Assembly: GCA_018907035.1 (NCBI GenBank)
Contig: JACCIC010000200.1
Coordinates: 558,001 to 622,000 of the forward strand
DNA: 64,000 nt
From: Sycobia sp. Sy_11
Taxonomy: Eukaryota; Arthropoda; Insecta; Hymenoptera; Epichrysomallidae
Direction of reading: 5' to 3'
In this document: piece by piece, positions 55,740 to 64,000 of the stretch
Numbering within the stretch: position 1 is the stretch's first letter
How the letters are laid out: each line of letters begins with the position of its first letter
Notes under the pieces: model-generated
What the model was told of the DNA's origin: nothing
Seen by the model: only the letters and a program-made list of their open reading frames with translations
Databases searched by the model: none
Program-made: the position numbers and the translations under genes

Positions 55740-56530
55740 GGCGAACAAGCAGAAACCCCTCCCCGCAGGGATTTCTACTTGGAACGGTGTGGGGGTGGGG
55801 GAGCAAGAGTGGAATGTGGATCGGGCGGAGGAATTAGTAAGTTTAAGGGCTCTGCCTTCATGGAAGCAGAGGTTTACGTACAAAAACGAAGCACAGGGTG
55901 GCCGATGGTGGCTGATGGGGTTACGGATCATTGATCAGGTGCAAATCCTCCTGTAGCGATCCGTCGATTTAGGAAGGATACTGCTCAGGGATTGGATTCC
56001 TGAGTTTGGGTGCTATTTAATTGATTCTCTCAGATTTAAATACGTCTCGTCTCAACGTTGAGAGCAAGAAGGTTAGTTTCCGTAAGTACTTGAGTGTTCC
56101 TTAAGTACCAAGGGATGTTGAGGGAAGAGCGTAGCAGCCTCAATTAGGTGCCTTGGAGTCGCTGAAGTCTGTCTGGGGGGATGGACTCTCAGATGGGGAT
56201 GGCATATGTGGCAATGCTCCTGATGATGGCGGAGAAGGCTCTGGTCTTTGTTCTAGGTGACAGCGTTTTGCTATGGAAGAAAGGTTTAGGCTCTAAGAAA
56301 GCTCCTAATATTTTGCTCCTGGTGAGGCGGAGGTGTATGTTTCAGGATAGGTTCCTGTCGAACGTCACTCCGAGGTATTTGACCGATTGGCTCCAAGGGA
56401 TGGAGGAACCTTTGATCGTTGTTTGCAGGGGTGCGGTTTTTACAGAAGATAAAGATTGCAGTGGACTTGCTCTCGTTGATGGAGAATCTCCACCGTGAGT
56501 ACCAGTTGATGAGGTGTGGGAGAAATCTGT
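55740..56530 (-). pseudogene. LINE ORF2 C-terminal remnant
   Basis: Beyond the RT core, the minus strand shows SVKYLGVTFDRNLSWNIHL (near 56390), the thumb-type motif of Jockey-group RTs, then frameshifted C-terminal pieces such as LRNPIPEQYPS (near 56000). Plus-strand open frames here are shadows. Confidence 0.65.
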
Positions 56531-57208
56531 TTAGCCTTGAGCTACTGTGACAGTTTTAGTGGCGTCTATGAGGGCAATATCGTCCTCGTAGAGTTCCGTA
56601 GTAATTGTATCTTGTGTGGGAAGATCATGGCAGAAAAATGTAAATAATAGGGGGGAGAGCTTAGGCCCTTGAGGGACGCCGGCTGAGATGGCCTTTGGGG
56701 TGGAGAGGGAGTTGCCTACCCTAACTCGAATAAATCGGTTTGATAGGAACGACTTTATTATCTCGATCAGATAGTGGGGGATGTCATTGGCAATGAGCTT
56801 GAAGACGAGCCCGTCATGCCATACCCTGTCGAAGGCTTGCTGGACATCTAGCAGCAGCATCGTTGTGTGCAGCCATCTGTTCATGTTGTCAGTAATGAGC
56901 TCCGTAACACTGAGAAGTTGGTGACAGGTGCTGTGCCCTGTGCGGAACCCATGCTGACAGTCAGGTATGAGGTTTTCGTTGGTGACCGAGGTGGAGAGGC
57001 GTTTTAGGATAACGCTTTCGGCCACTTTGTTTAGGGAGTTTAGAAGACTGATGAGACGATAGCTTGAGGGGTCGCTGAGGGACTTCCCGGCTTTTGGAAC
57101 ACAGACCACTATGGCCGTTTTCCAGGCCTTGGGAAAGTATTGATGTCTCATCATTGCGTTTACGATATTGCAGATGGACATGATGTGTTTATAGGGGAGG
57201 ATTTTCAA
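56531..57208 (-). pseudogene. LINE ORF2 reverse transcriptase core
   Basis: The longest intact frame of the LINE (225 codons). It has PKAWKTAIVVCVPKAGK, SSYRLISLLNSLNK, PDCQHGFRTGHST, LLLDVQQAFDRVWHDGLV (first catalytic Asp), AGVPQGPKLSPLLF, and LYEDDIALI. In the last, the catalytic box expected as (Y/F)ADD reads YEDD. The order is that of non-LTR RTs and the wording is closest to Jockey. The same protein's upstream part is frameshifted (57220-57690). Confidence 0.9.
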
Positions 57209-57687
57209 TGTGTTGTTATTGATTTTGTCAGCACCAGGGGCTTTCTTGTTTTGGAGACTGCGAATGTTGTCGCTTATCTCTTTGGGGGAGGTAGGGGTGA
57301 CGTCCCAGTTTGAAGGGAGGAAATGTTGAGCTGTCTGTGTGACATGCTCATGAAACGGTGAGAGTTCTGGTGGCTTGGGTAGAGGTAAACACTGATTGCT
57401 GAAAGATGATGCGAAGATCTCGGCCTCTTCTTCAGCGGGTGAGAAAGTTTGGCCATTTTGCTTGAGTGGTGTGAGGCAGGGGTGACTGCCTCATATAGAT
57501 TTTATCACCTTCCAGACATTTTTGGGGTGAGTTTCGGCTTCAGTGATGAAATCATTGAAGCGGCTGTTTCTGAGCTCGTTTATCCGAGAGTGGATGTCCC
57601 TTTGTAAGGAGTTGAGTTTGATTTTGAGAAGTGGAGTTCTAAGATGTTCCCATTTCTTCCAGATTCTATTCTTTTGCTTAATTAGCT

Positions 57688-58565
57688 TTAGAATACCATC
57701 GGGGAGGTTATTATTAGTGCCCTGTGGAGGGCGGGGGATGTAGCAATTCTAACAGCATGGGTGATTTCATTAGACAGGGAGATGATCTCTTCATCAATTT
57801 GAGAGATAGATGATATGTGTCTGCATCGAAAGGCTGAGGTCTCTAGGTTGAATATGAGATAGAGCCAGTCGATGTAATCTGTGTGTGACGAGGGAGAGAC
57901 GGGTGATGCATGGAAGGCGAGAATCACCGAGCTATGATCAGAGCTCAGTGCACAGATCACCCGGGGGTCGCTTAAGGGTGTGATATTTTTGGTGAAAAAA
58001 ATATCGAGAATGTCTGGTGCGTGTTGCGAGGGGCCCGAAAAGTGGGTAGGGCAGGGAGGAGCTTCCACTGTAAAATCATGCTGAATTGTGTTTCTGAGGA
58101 GGGCGCGGCCGTTACTGTTTCTGGAGCCGCAGCCCCAAGAGGGGTGCTTAGCATTTAGGTCCCCGGCGATTATTGTGGGGGTGTTGTTGCTGAGATGCAA
58201 GGCAAGATCTTAAAAGTTGTTTTGGAGTTGTGGGGGTTATAGCATGTAACTACCCTCAAGAGGCCTTTTTGGAGGGAAATTTCAACCCCTATTGCCTCGC
58301 AGATGGAGGTAGTTGTAATTCCACGGTGGCGGTGGGATTTGTGGACGAGGATTGCCACGCCCCCAACGTTAGAGTGCTCTTTGTCCTTCCTATATGTGAT
58401 GTAGTTTGGAAGGCAGAGTTTGTGGGATGTGTTGAGGTGGATCTCTGTGATGCAGGCGATCCCGATGTTATCCTCATCCAAGAGTTGGAGGAGTTCTAGG
58501 GATCTATTTCTGCAGAGGATGCCGTTGGCGTTCCCGTTGAGGATCTTTATCTCGGGAGTAGCCAT
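57688..58565 (-). pseudogene. LINE ORF2 endonuclease domain
   Basis: ORF2 starts at ATG 58563-58565 (MATPEIKILNGNANGIL), with Gly where Trp is usual. Catalytic-type motifs are ACITEIHL (Glu), a frameshift near 58190, then PTIIAGDLNAKHPSWG (Asp/Asn), and CALSSDHSSVIL (Asp-His). This is the APE-type endonuclease that nicks target DNA. The frameshift and later stops separate it from RT. Confidence 0.85.
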
Positions 58566-59855
58566 TATTGGGTATGCAGAGAGTGGAGGTGATGTTTGTG
58601 ATGAACTGCATTATGGTGTTTTGCAGTTTGGACGCAATGAGAGGCGAGTTGATTTGCATCGGTGCCGCTGATGCTGCTCTGTTGCTCACTATGCTCGCAT
58701 ATGTAGTTCGGGTGGGGTTTGTCCGATTTTTATGAAAATTGGGAGTGATGCTCTTTTTCTGTGTGAGCTGGGGTGGGGGGTGTTACCGGTTATGGGGACA
58801 TTTACCGGTTTCACTTGTTGTGGAGGGGGGGGCTTATCCTTCTTTGGGGCTTTGGGGCAGCCCCTGTAAGTTGCCCTGTGCTTTCCTCTGCAATTGGCGT
58901 AGGTGGGGCGCGCGTCTTTATTGTCTTTTAGAGGGCATGACGGCGTGGTATGACTTTTGCTGCAAAAAGCGCAGGCCCATGCAGTGTGGCAGTAGTTTGC
59001 TGTGTGATTATGTTTGAGGCAACGCCGGCACTGCAGCGTGACTTTGGACTTCCTCTTCACCTCCACTTTTATGTTGAGGCCACCGATGGTGCTTAAGTCG
59101 AAGATTGACTTAGCGGCGGGTAAGGAGGGGTCTAGGTGAACGGTCACTAGCGGCCAGATTTTTTCGCCGCTACGCATTCGTTGAATGCAGAGTGGGGTGT
59201 AACCTTTCCAGTTTAGTTCATTCAGAATGTCTTCGTCTTGGATGGCTTTGTTAATATCACGAATGACTACAACTAAGTCCCGTTCTTCGGGCAGTCGGTT
59301 GGTGGTATATTATATTTTAGTCTTTTCTAGGCAGGCTGTTAGGTGTCGGAAGTCATCTACCGTTGCCGCGTACACCTTGACCGAGTCAGAGGTGTGACGG
59401 CCCGACGAACGGAGATTCCGGCTTTCTCTATGTCGATCTTTACCTTTGGCCAAATAATTTTTTGGCAGATGATGATGGGGGATGGGGGTCGAACAGCGAT
59501 GGGGGATTCTTTTTCTGTGTCAGAATCCAGATCGAAGAGCGTTGGTGCGGATTTGGCAACGCGGATGCGTTTACGGCCTTGCTTTATGAACTCGGCTTCT
59601 TCGGAGATCGAAGTTGATTCAGAGACGGTTATTTTGGTAGCAAGAGTGCAGACAATTGCTGCCTCCTGAAAAAAATTCATGGCGGACGCGGAAGATGTAG
59701 AAGTTCCGGTGGTGTGGCGTTATGTTGCCACCGATTGAGAGAAGGTTGGGTCTGTTGAGGTTGTGGATATTATATTTTGTAGGCGGTCAGTCTGATCTTG
59801 GAGGCCGATGATAATTTCTATCAGCCGGTGGTAAGGCCGGTGTGTCCATGTCCAT
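58503..59855 (-). pseudogene. LINE ORF1 (gag-like, zinc knuckles)
   Basis: ATG near 59853-59855 (MDMDTPALPPADRN..). Frames at 59357-59680, 58689-59177 and 58504-58689 cover the protein with intervening stops and shifts. Near 59000 come CRRCLKHNHTANYC, CAFCSKSHTTPSC, and a third knuckle whose first Cys is lost (YANCRGKHRATYRGC), the three-knuckle array of Jockey-type ORF1. A Pro-rich stretch (KDKPPPPQQ) follows. It would bind LINE RNA. Confidence 0.8.
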
Positions 59856-60037
59856 GGAGCCGGATTTACGATTGAGTGCTGTTTTTTTCAGGGGGGGGAG
59901 GTGATTACCTCCAGTTTGTGATTGGGGGGGGGGTTAAAGGTAGAGGGAAAGGTGGGGTGTGGGAGATTATAGCTATGAAGAAATATTTAAATATGTAAAT
60001 ATAAATATAAATATAGGTATGATTAAATTCTAAATAA

Positions 60038-60041
<4 letters not shown>

Positions 60042-60085
<44 letters not shown>

Positions 60086-60360
60086 TATAGATTTACTTAA
60101 AAATGAGATAAGTTAAAATTAAAATTAAAATCAAGTTTAAAGTTAAAATTGAATTAAAATAAAAATTTAAAATTAAAATTAAAAATTAAAATTAAATTAA
60201 AATTAAATTTAAAAAATTTAAATTTAAATTAAAATTTTTGAGGTTAATTTTCAAAAGTTTTAAGAGTTTCTTACAAACTTATAATTTATAAATTATATAA
60301 TTTATAAATTACAAGTTATGTAAGAGATAAATGAGAATTAAATTAAATTTAAATAAGGCG
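60042..60360. repeat. (AT)n and AAATT-rich low-complexity DNA
   Basis: A TA tract (60042-60081) followed by about 250 bp of AAAATTAAAATT-type sequence. Confidence 0.85.
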
Positions 60361-60430
60361 CAGCTTTTTCAGCTCACTGATGTAGATATTCATGATGATA
60401 TAATCATCATCATGATGATGTGTGATTAAT

Positions 60431-60740
60431 GAACATTCGTTTGAGCTGACCTGGTATTAGTAGTTTAAGCGTACTTCTTTGAGTTGATGATCGTGATTCC
60501 AGATTCCACCTAGTGGTCGCTGGTGAAACTGGTTGTTAAAACCATTAACTTAATGTATTGATGAAAGTAAAATGATTTTCAATAAAAAAACATAGCCTAT
60601 GTTCTTCCCAAGATAATATAGAACCTGTATGTCTAATTTCAGAACAATCGGTGCAGTAATTTTTTCGGTTATATTGTACAAACAAAAACACGCTTTGTCT
60701 TTATAAATTAGTATGAGTATGATATGATATGATATGAATA
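60431..60740. repeat. RTE-like 3' tail, copy 1
   Basis: 60431-60625 matches 49720-49915 (CATTCGTTTGAGCTG.CCTG..., GATTTTCAATAAAAAA). It is followed by TTTCAGAACAATCGGTGCAG and CAAACAAAAACACGCTTTGT, then TTTATAAATTAGTATGA and a (ATGAT)n tail. Such 3' sequence plus microsatellite tail resembles insect RTE-clade LINE 3' UTRs; this is from memory. Confidence 0.5.
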
Positions 60741-60835
60741 TAGAGATAGTAATTTAACCGATTTCATAAACAATTCAATAATATCTAAGTAAAAAGTACG
60801 CTTATATATACAAATCTATATTTCTATAAATAATT

Positions 60836-62012
60836 GACCGTAATTTACCTATCGTCGCTTCTGTATAAAAAGCTGCTTCAATGTAGCGTCCACTTCAAAA
60901 AGTTAATATTTTGCCGACCATTTTATACTATATATACATGCATATTAAATACGGCTTCAATGGAAAAAAATGCACTTTCCAGTTCGAGCGGTAGAAAAAG
61001 ATGTGCAAGTGTCTCGACTGTTATAGAGAGTTTTGTGTTGGGGAGGTAGAATTTCCAGTTATCTCGGGACGACACTTACTGGGAGTTTGCGTGTTCGAAT
61101 GATAGAATATTAATCTCTTCATAGAAGTCGTAATGCGATACCTCGACATCGTTTCCTACTAACTATATATCATACTCCCCGTAGAAGTCGTTGCAAATCA
61201 TCTGGGAATCGCATTCTATCATCCGAACACGAAACTCCACGTAGAAGTTGTCCCAACAAACCTGGACATCATCTTCTACCGTCCGAACACGAAACTCCCC
61301 GTAGAAGTTGACCCGACATACCTGAACATCGTTTCCTAACAACTAAACATGATCGTCCCAGTAGAAGTCGTCCCGAGAAAGCTATCATGGCTTCCTAACC
61401 ACTAAACACGATACTCCCCGTAGAAGTCGTTCGGAAAGACCTAGATATCGTATTTTACTGTCCCAACACGAACCTTTACCTAGAAGCTGATTTCCTCATA
61501 CCTGGATCTCGTTTTCTATTAACTAAACCAATATTCCCCGTAGAAATCGCCCAGAGCCCGCTGGACATTGCATTCTATCATCCGAATACACAACTGCCTA
61601 TAGAAATCGTCTTGAGGCAACGGGATATCGTAATCAACCGCCCGTACACGCCAATACAATATTTATCAGTAGAAAGTGTATTTAAAATATGTATATATAA
61701 TATGTACAATATAATATACATACAATATATATTACATATTGCGTATATTTTTGTTTTTTTCAATTAAATACCGTGAATATTTTCGTGGTGATGCCAACTG
61801 AAATTCAAGCAAAGTGGTATGGCGAATAGCATATTTTTTATCCAGACGATTGATATTTCCTTGTTATGCAGAAGTGACGATATATTATATATATAGTTTC
61901 AAGGTTGTTGGTAAAAGAACCCCTATTTTACGATCATTTCTTTTGTTCAAACTGAAAAAAAACAGTCTCTTGTCACAATTTTGAAGTTAATATAATGTAT
62001 AAAAACAAAAAT
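60836..62012. repeat. Dispersed repeat with minisatellite, copy 2
   Basis: Co-linear with 48269-49475. About ten diverged ~60-bp units, with CCCCGTAGAAGTCGT-like cores near 61118, 61174, 61231, 61296, 61357, 61416, 61477, 61535, 61595 and 61660. Confidence 0.8.
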
Positions 62013-62019
62013 TTAATGG

Positions 62020-62200
62020 TCAATTTTCAGAACAATCTGTTGAGTAGTTTTTTCGGTTATCGCGTACAAACAAAAACACGCTTTGTCTTTATAAATTAGT
62101 ATGATATGATATGATATGATATGATATGATATGATATGATATGATATGATATGATATGATATGATATGATATGATATGAAGTATGATATGAAGTATGATA

Positions 62201-62242
<42 letters not shown>
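62020..62242. repeat. RTE-like 3' tail, copy 2, with (ATGAT)n and (AT)n
   Basis: TTTTCAGAACAATCTGTTGA, CAAACAAAAACACGCTTTGT and TATAAATTAGTATGAT match 60640-60715. They are followed by about 100 bp of the pentamer ATGAT (62101-62203) and an AT run to about 62242. Confidence 0.6.
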
Positions 62243-62244
<2 letters not shown>

Positions 62245-63145
62245 AGATTTAATCTGGATAAAAACGAAAATAATGTAAAAAACTAAATTTTCAAATAAGG
62301 AATATAACCTGGCAAGTGACAATCGTGAATATTGTTTAACTTCCCTAGGTGAAAGAGAAAAAGAAGAGAAAGAATAGTGAAGCAAAATGAGATAGTTGTG
62401 TTCTCGTGTGTGAGTATATGTCCGTGGAGTTTTGGTCTCGAACTAAGTTGTTTAATATTGATTGTTTTCACCATTGGGCTGTGTGGCGCCGTCTCTCTCA
62501 GTTGATTTTCGTCCTCTTTCTTCCTTATGTTTCCCTTAATTATATTTTATTTATCAATTTATGTTCGTGAAAAGCTGAATTACCAGGATAATAATATGAT
62601 ATACAATAAAATTGGTGTCCTAATTTACAATAGTTTATTGTAATACAACGGACCTTTTATAGTAGATGCTTTTCTGTTTCGCCAATAACTGAATACACAA
62701 TACTATTGCTAATTCAATGTTATTTGAAAATAAATAAAGAATTTTTCATTGTGACAATAATTACCGTAATTATTGATTTTTTATTAAATGTAGTAGGTAG
62801 AATATTAACATACAGATACGCGAAATCGTCTTTTAACATAAACTTTATTTCAAATGATGAAAGAAACATCTTGTGTCGTCTATTCAAACGAAAGGACGAC
62901 ACAAGACTAAATTCAAAACTCTATAAGCCCTTGTAAGAAGCTTAAAACCTATAAAAACTTCAGGCATCTCAACCATAAACTCATAAATCATTTGATGCGC
63001 AGGGCAGCAAAGGCGCAGACCGTAATAAAATCAAATGGACACATCTGTTCATATACTTTTTACGATACTGTCGGATATGTAGTTTTAAGTATTTTTTGCT
63101 TTATAATTTTATAGAATAATCTAACACGTTCCCTTAAAAATTACG
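62245..63145. other. No gene seen; one perfect hairpin
   Basis: Short frames only. CTTGTGTCGTC (62870-62880) and its reverse complement (62895-62905) form an 11-bp perfect stem with a 14-nt loop. Confidence 0.5.
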
Positions 63146-63150
63146 TAAAA

Positions 63151-63552
63151 ATGGCCACATTTGGATAAGAAGAAAGTGTTGTTCCATCAAGACAATGCAC
63201 CAGCTCATAAATCCGTTATTACAATCGCCAAAATTAATGAATTACAGTTTGAATTGCTACCTCATGCACCCTATTCGCTAGATTGAGCTCCCTCGGATTA
63301 TTTTCTATTCCCAGACTTGAAAAAAAGGCTCGCTGGTCAAAGATTTTCCAACATTGAAGAGGTGAGGTTGTCAGTTACTGGCTATTATGAGGAGCTTTAC
63401 AATTCTTATTATAAAAAGGGTATCGAACTTATAGAAGATCGCTGGGAAAAGTGTATAGAGCTGAAAGGAGATTATGTTGAAAAATAAATATATTTTTCTC
63501 CAAAATTTTTGAGTTTTATTTGTTGGACAAAGTCCTTCTGAGACTACCCTCG
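63151..63552 (+). pseudogene. 3' remnant of a second mariner lineage
   Basis: The C-terminal third of a mariner transposase: KKVLFHQDNAPAHKS (second catalytic Asp), then FELLPHAPYSLD, a TGA, and APSDYFLFPDLKKRL (third Asp), with 34 positions between the two Asp. The frame continues RFSNIEEVR.. to a stop at 63485-63487. The right end CTCAGAAGGACTTTGTCC (inverted) and terminal CGAGGGTAGTC reach 63552, followed by TA (63553-63554). The 5' two-thirds are missing. Sequence and TIR differ from the intact mariner at 50.9 kb. Confidence 0.9.
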
Positions 63553-63751
63553 TATATGTATATATATATGAAAGAATATATGTATGTATGTCCTTATAGG
63601 CACTGAAGCTACTACAACGATCGTCTTCAAATTTTAACCACGTGTTTTACACGGTCAGGATTTGATGATGCAAATCATTGATTTTTTTGCAAATTTAAAC
63701 AGAAATGGCAAAAATGGTTGTTACTTTACCAACAATCTCAAGAAAATGTAT

Positions 63752-63943
<192 letters not shown>

Positions 63944-63958
63944 CTTACTTAGATATAT

Positions 63959-64000
63959 AGCATCCCCCGTCTCGGCTTTGCCCGAGATAATAATTTAATC
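63959..64000 (-). mobile_element. Helitron-like 3' terminus, reversed, cut by window end
   Basis: AGCATCCCCCGTCTCGGCTT then TGCCCGAGATAATAATTTAA is the reverse complement of the terminus at 49932-49975. The hairpin (CTCGG/CCGAG) is intact. The last motif base differs (CTAT rather than CTAG). The element body lies beyond the window. Confidence 0.55.

Larger units (their letters stand above)
55735..59960 (-). mobile_element. Jockey-like LINE, decayed
   Basis: On the minus strand: a C-rich leader (about 59880-59960), ORF1 with zinc knuckles, and ORF2 with apurinic endonuclease and reverse transcriptase. A GC-rich composition contrasts with the flanks. No poly(A) tail or target duplication is certain at the 3' end near 55700-55735. 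The family assignment rests on domain order and RT motifs. Confidence 0.85.

Noticed and set aside
56181..56498. 105-codon plus-strand ORF
   Set aside because: Antisense shadow of the LINE ORF2 C-terminal region.
60980..61680. CRISPR array
   Set aside because: Units are diverged along their whole length with no constant repeat/variable spacer pattern, and the context is eukaryotic.

Overview
The window looks like a piece of an insect nuclear genome. It is AT-rich, full of (AT)n microsatellites, almost free of host coding sequence, and crowded with arthropod-type mobile elements: Polinton/Maverick, mariner, Ty3/gypsy, a Jockey-like LINE, a tRNA-derived SINE and Helitron-like ends. The one credible host promoter carries four copies of the arthropod initiator TCAGT. 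An ant or other hymenopteran would fit, but that is an inference; nothing here fixes the species.

Layout. 0-5.5 kb: AT-rich repeats, a SINE with a 12-bp target duplication and a cluster of perfect stem-loops. 5.7-9.4 kb: a decayed, 3'-truncated Ty3/gypsy retrotransposon (LTR, primer-binding site, gag, protease, RT/RNase H); a lone LTR of the same family lies reversed at 53.7-54.3 kb. 10.6-16.7 kb: Polinton A, a 6.1-kb internally deleted element with TSD ATAATT. 17.8-19.8 kb: a long-TIR foldback element. 21.2-21.7 kb: promoter and first coding exon (signal peptide) of a probable host secreted or membrane protein on the plus strand. 23.0-24.1 kb: a 1.13-kb TIR element. 28.3-41.8 kb: Polinton B, 13.5 kb from end to end with TSD GTTATG. 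42.5-43.2 kb: a large palindrome. 48.2-50 kb and 60.4-62.2 kb: Helitron-like/RTE-like repeats with a ~60-bp minisatellite. 50.9-52.2 kb: an apparently intact mariner. 55.7-60 kb: a decayed Jockey-like LINE on the minus strand. 63.1-63.6 kb: the 3' remnant of a second mariner lineage. The window closes with a long (CA)n tract and a Helitron-like terminus.

Polinton B keeps a nearly full module set, every gene damaged: double-jelly-roll major capsid, penton-like minor capsid, a PLA2-like virion protein, an FtsK/A32-like packaging ATPase, a retroviral-type integrase with chromodomain, two small ORFs, a protein-primed family B DNA polymerase, an unrecognised gene with one intron, and a small two-exon gene. 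Together they would have provided capsid, packaging, integration and self-replication. Three segments in these genes have canonical GT..AG borders; removing the 85-bp one in the polymerase restores the reading frame.

The most striking observation is a 2302-bp polymerase segment that is almost identical in Polinton A (11893-14194) and B (33497-35798). The sequence around it in the two elements differs by roughly a tenth, and both edges of the block sit on internal-deletion junctions of A. This suggests very recent gene conversion or gap repair between independent insertions, or an assembly artefact. The only gene here that could encode a full-length working protein is the mariner transposase.
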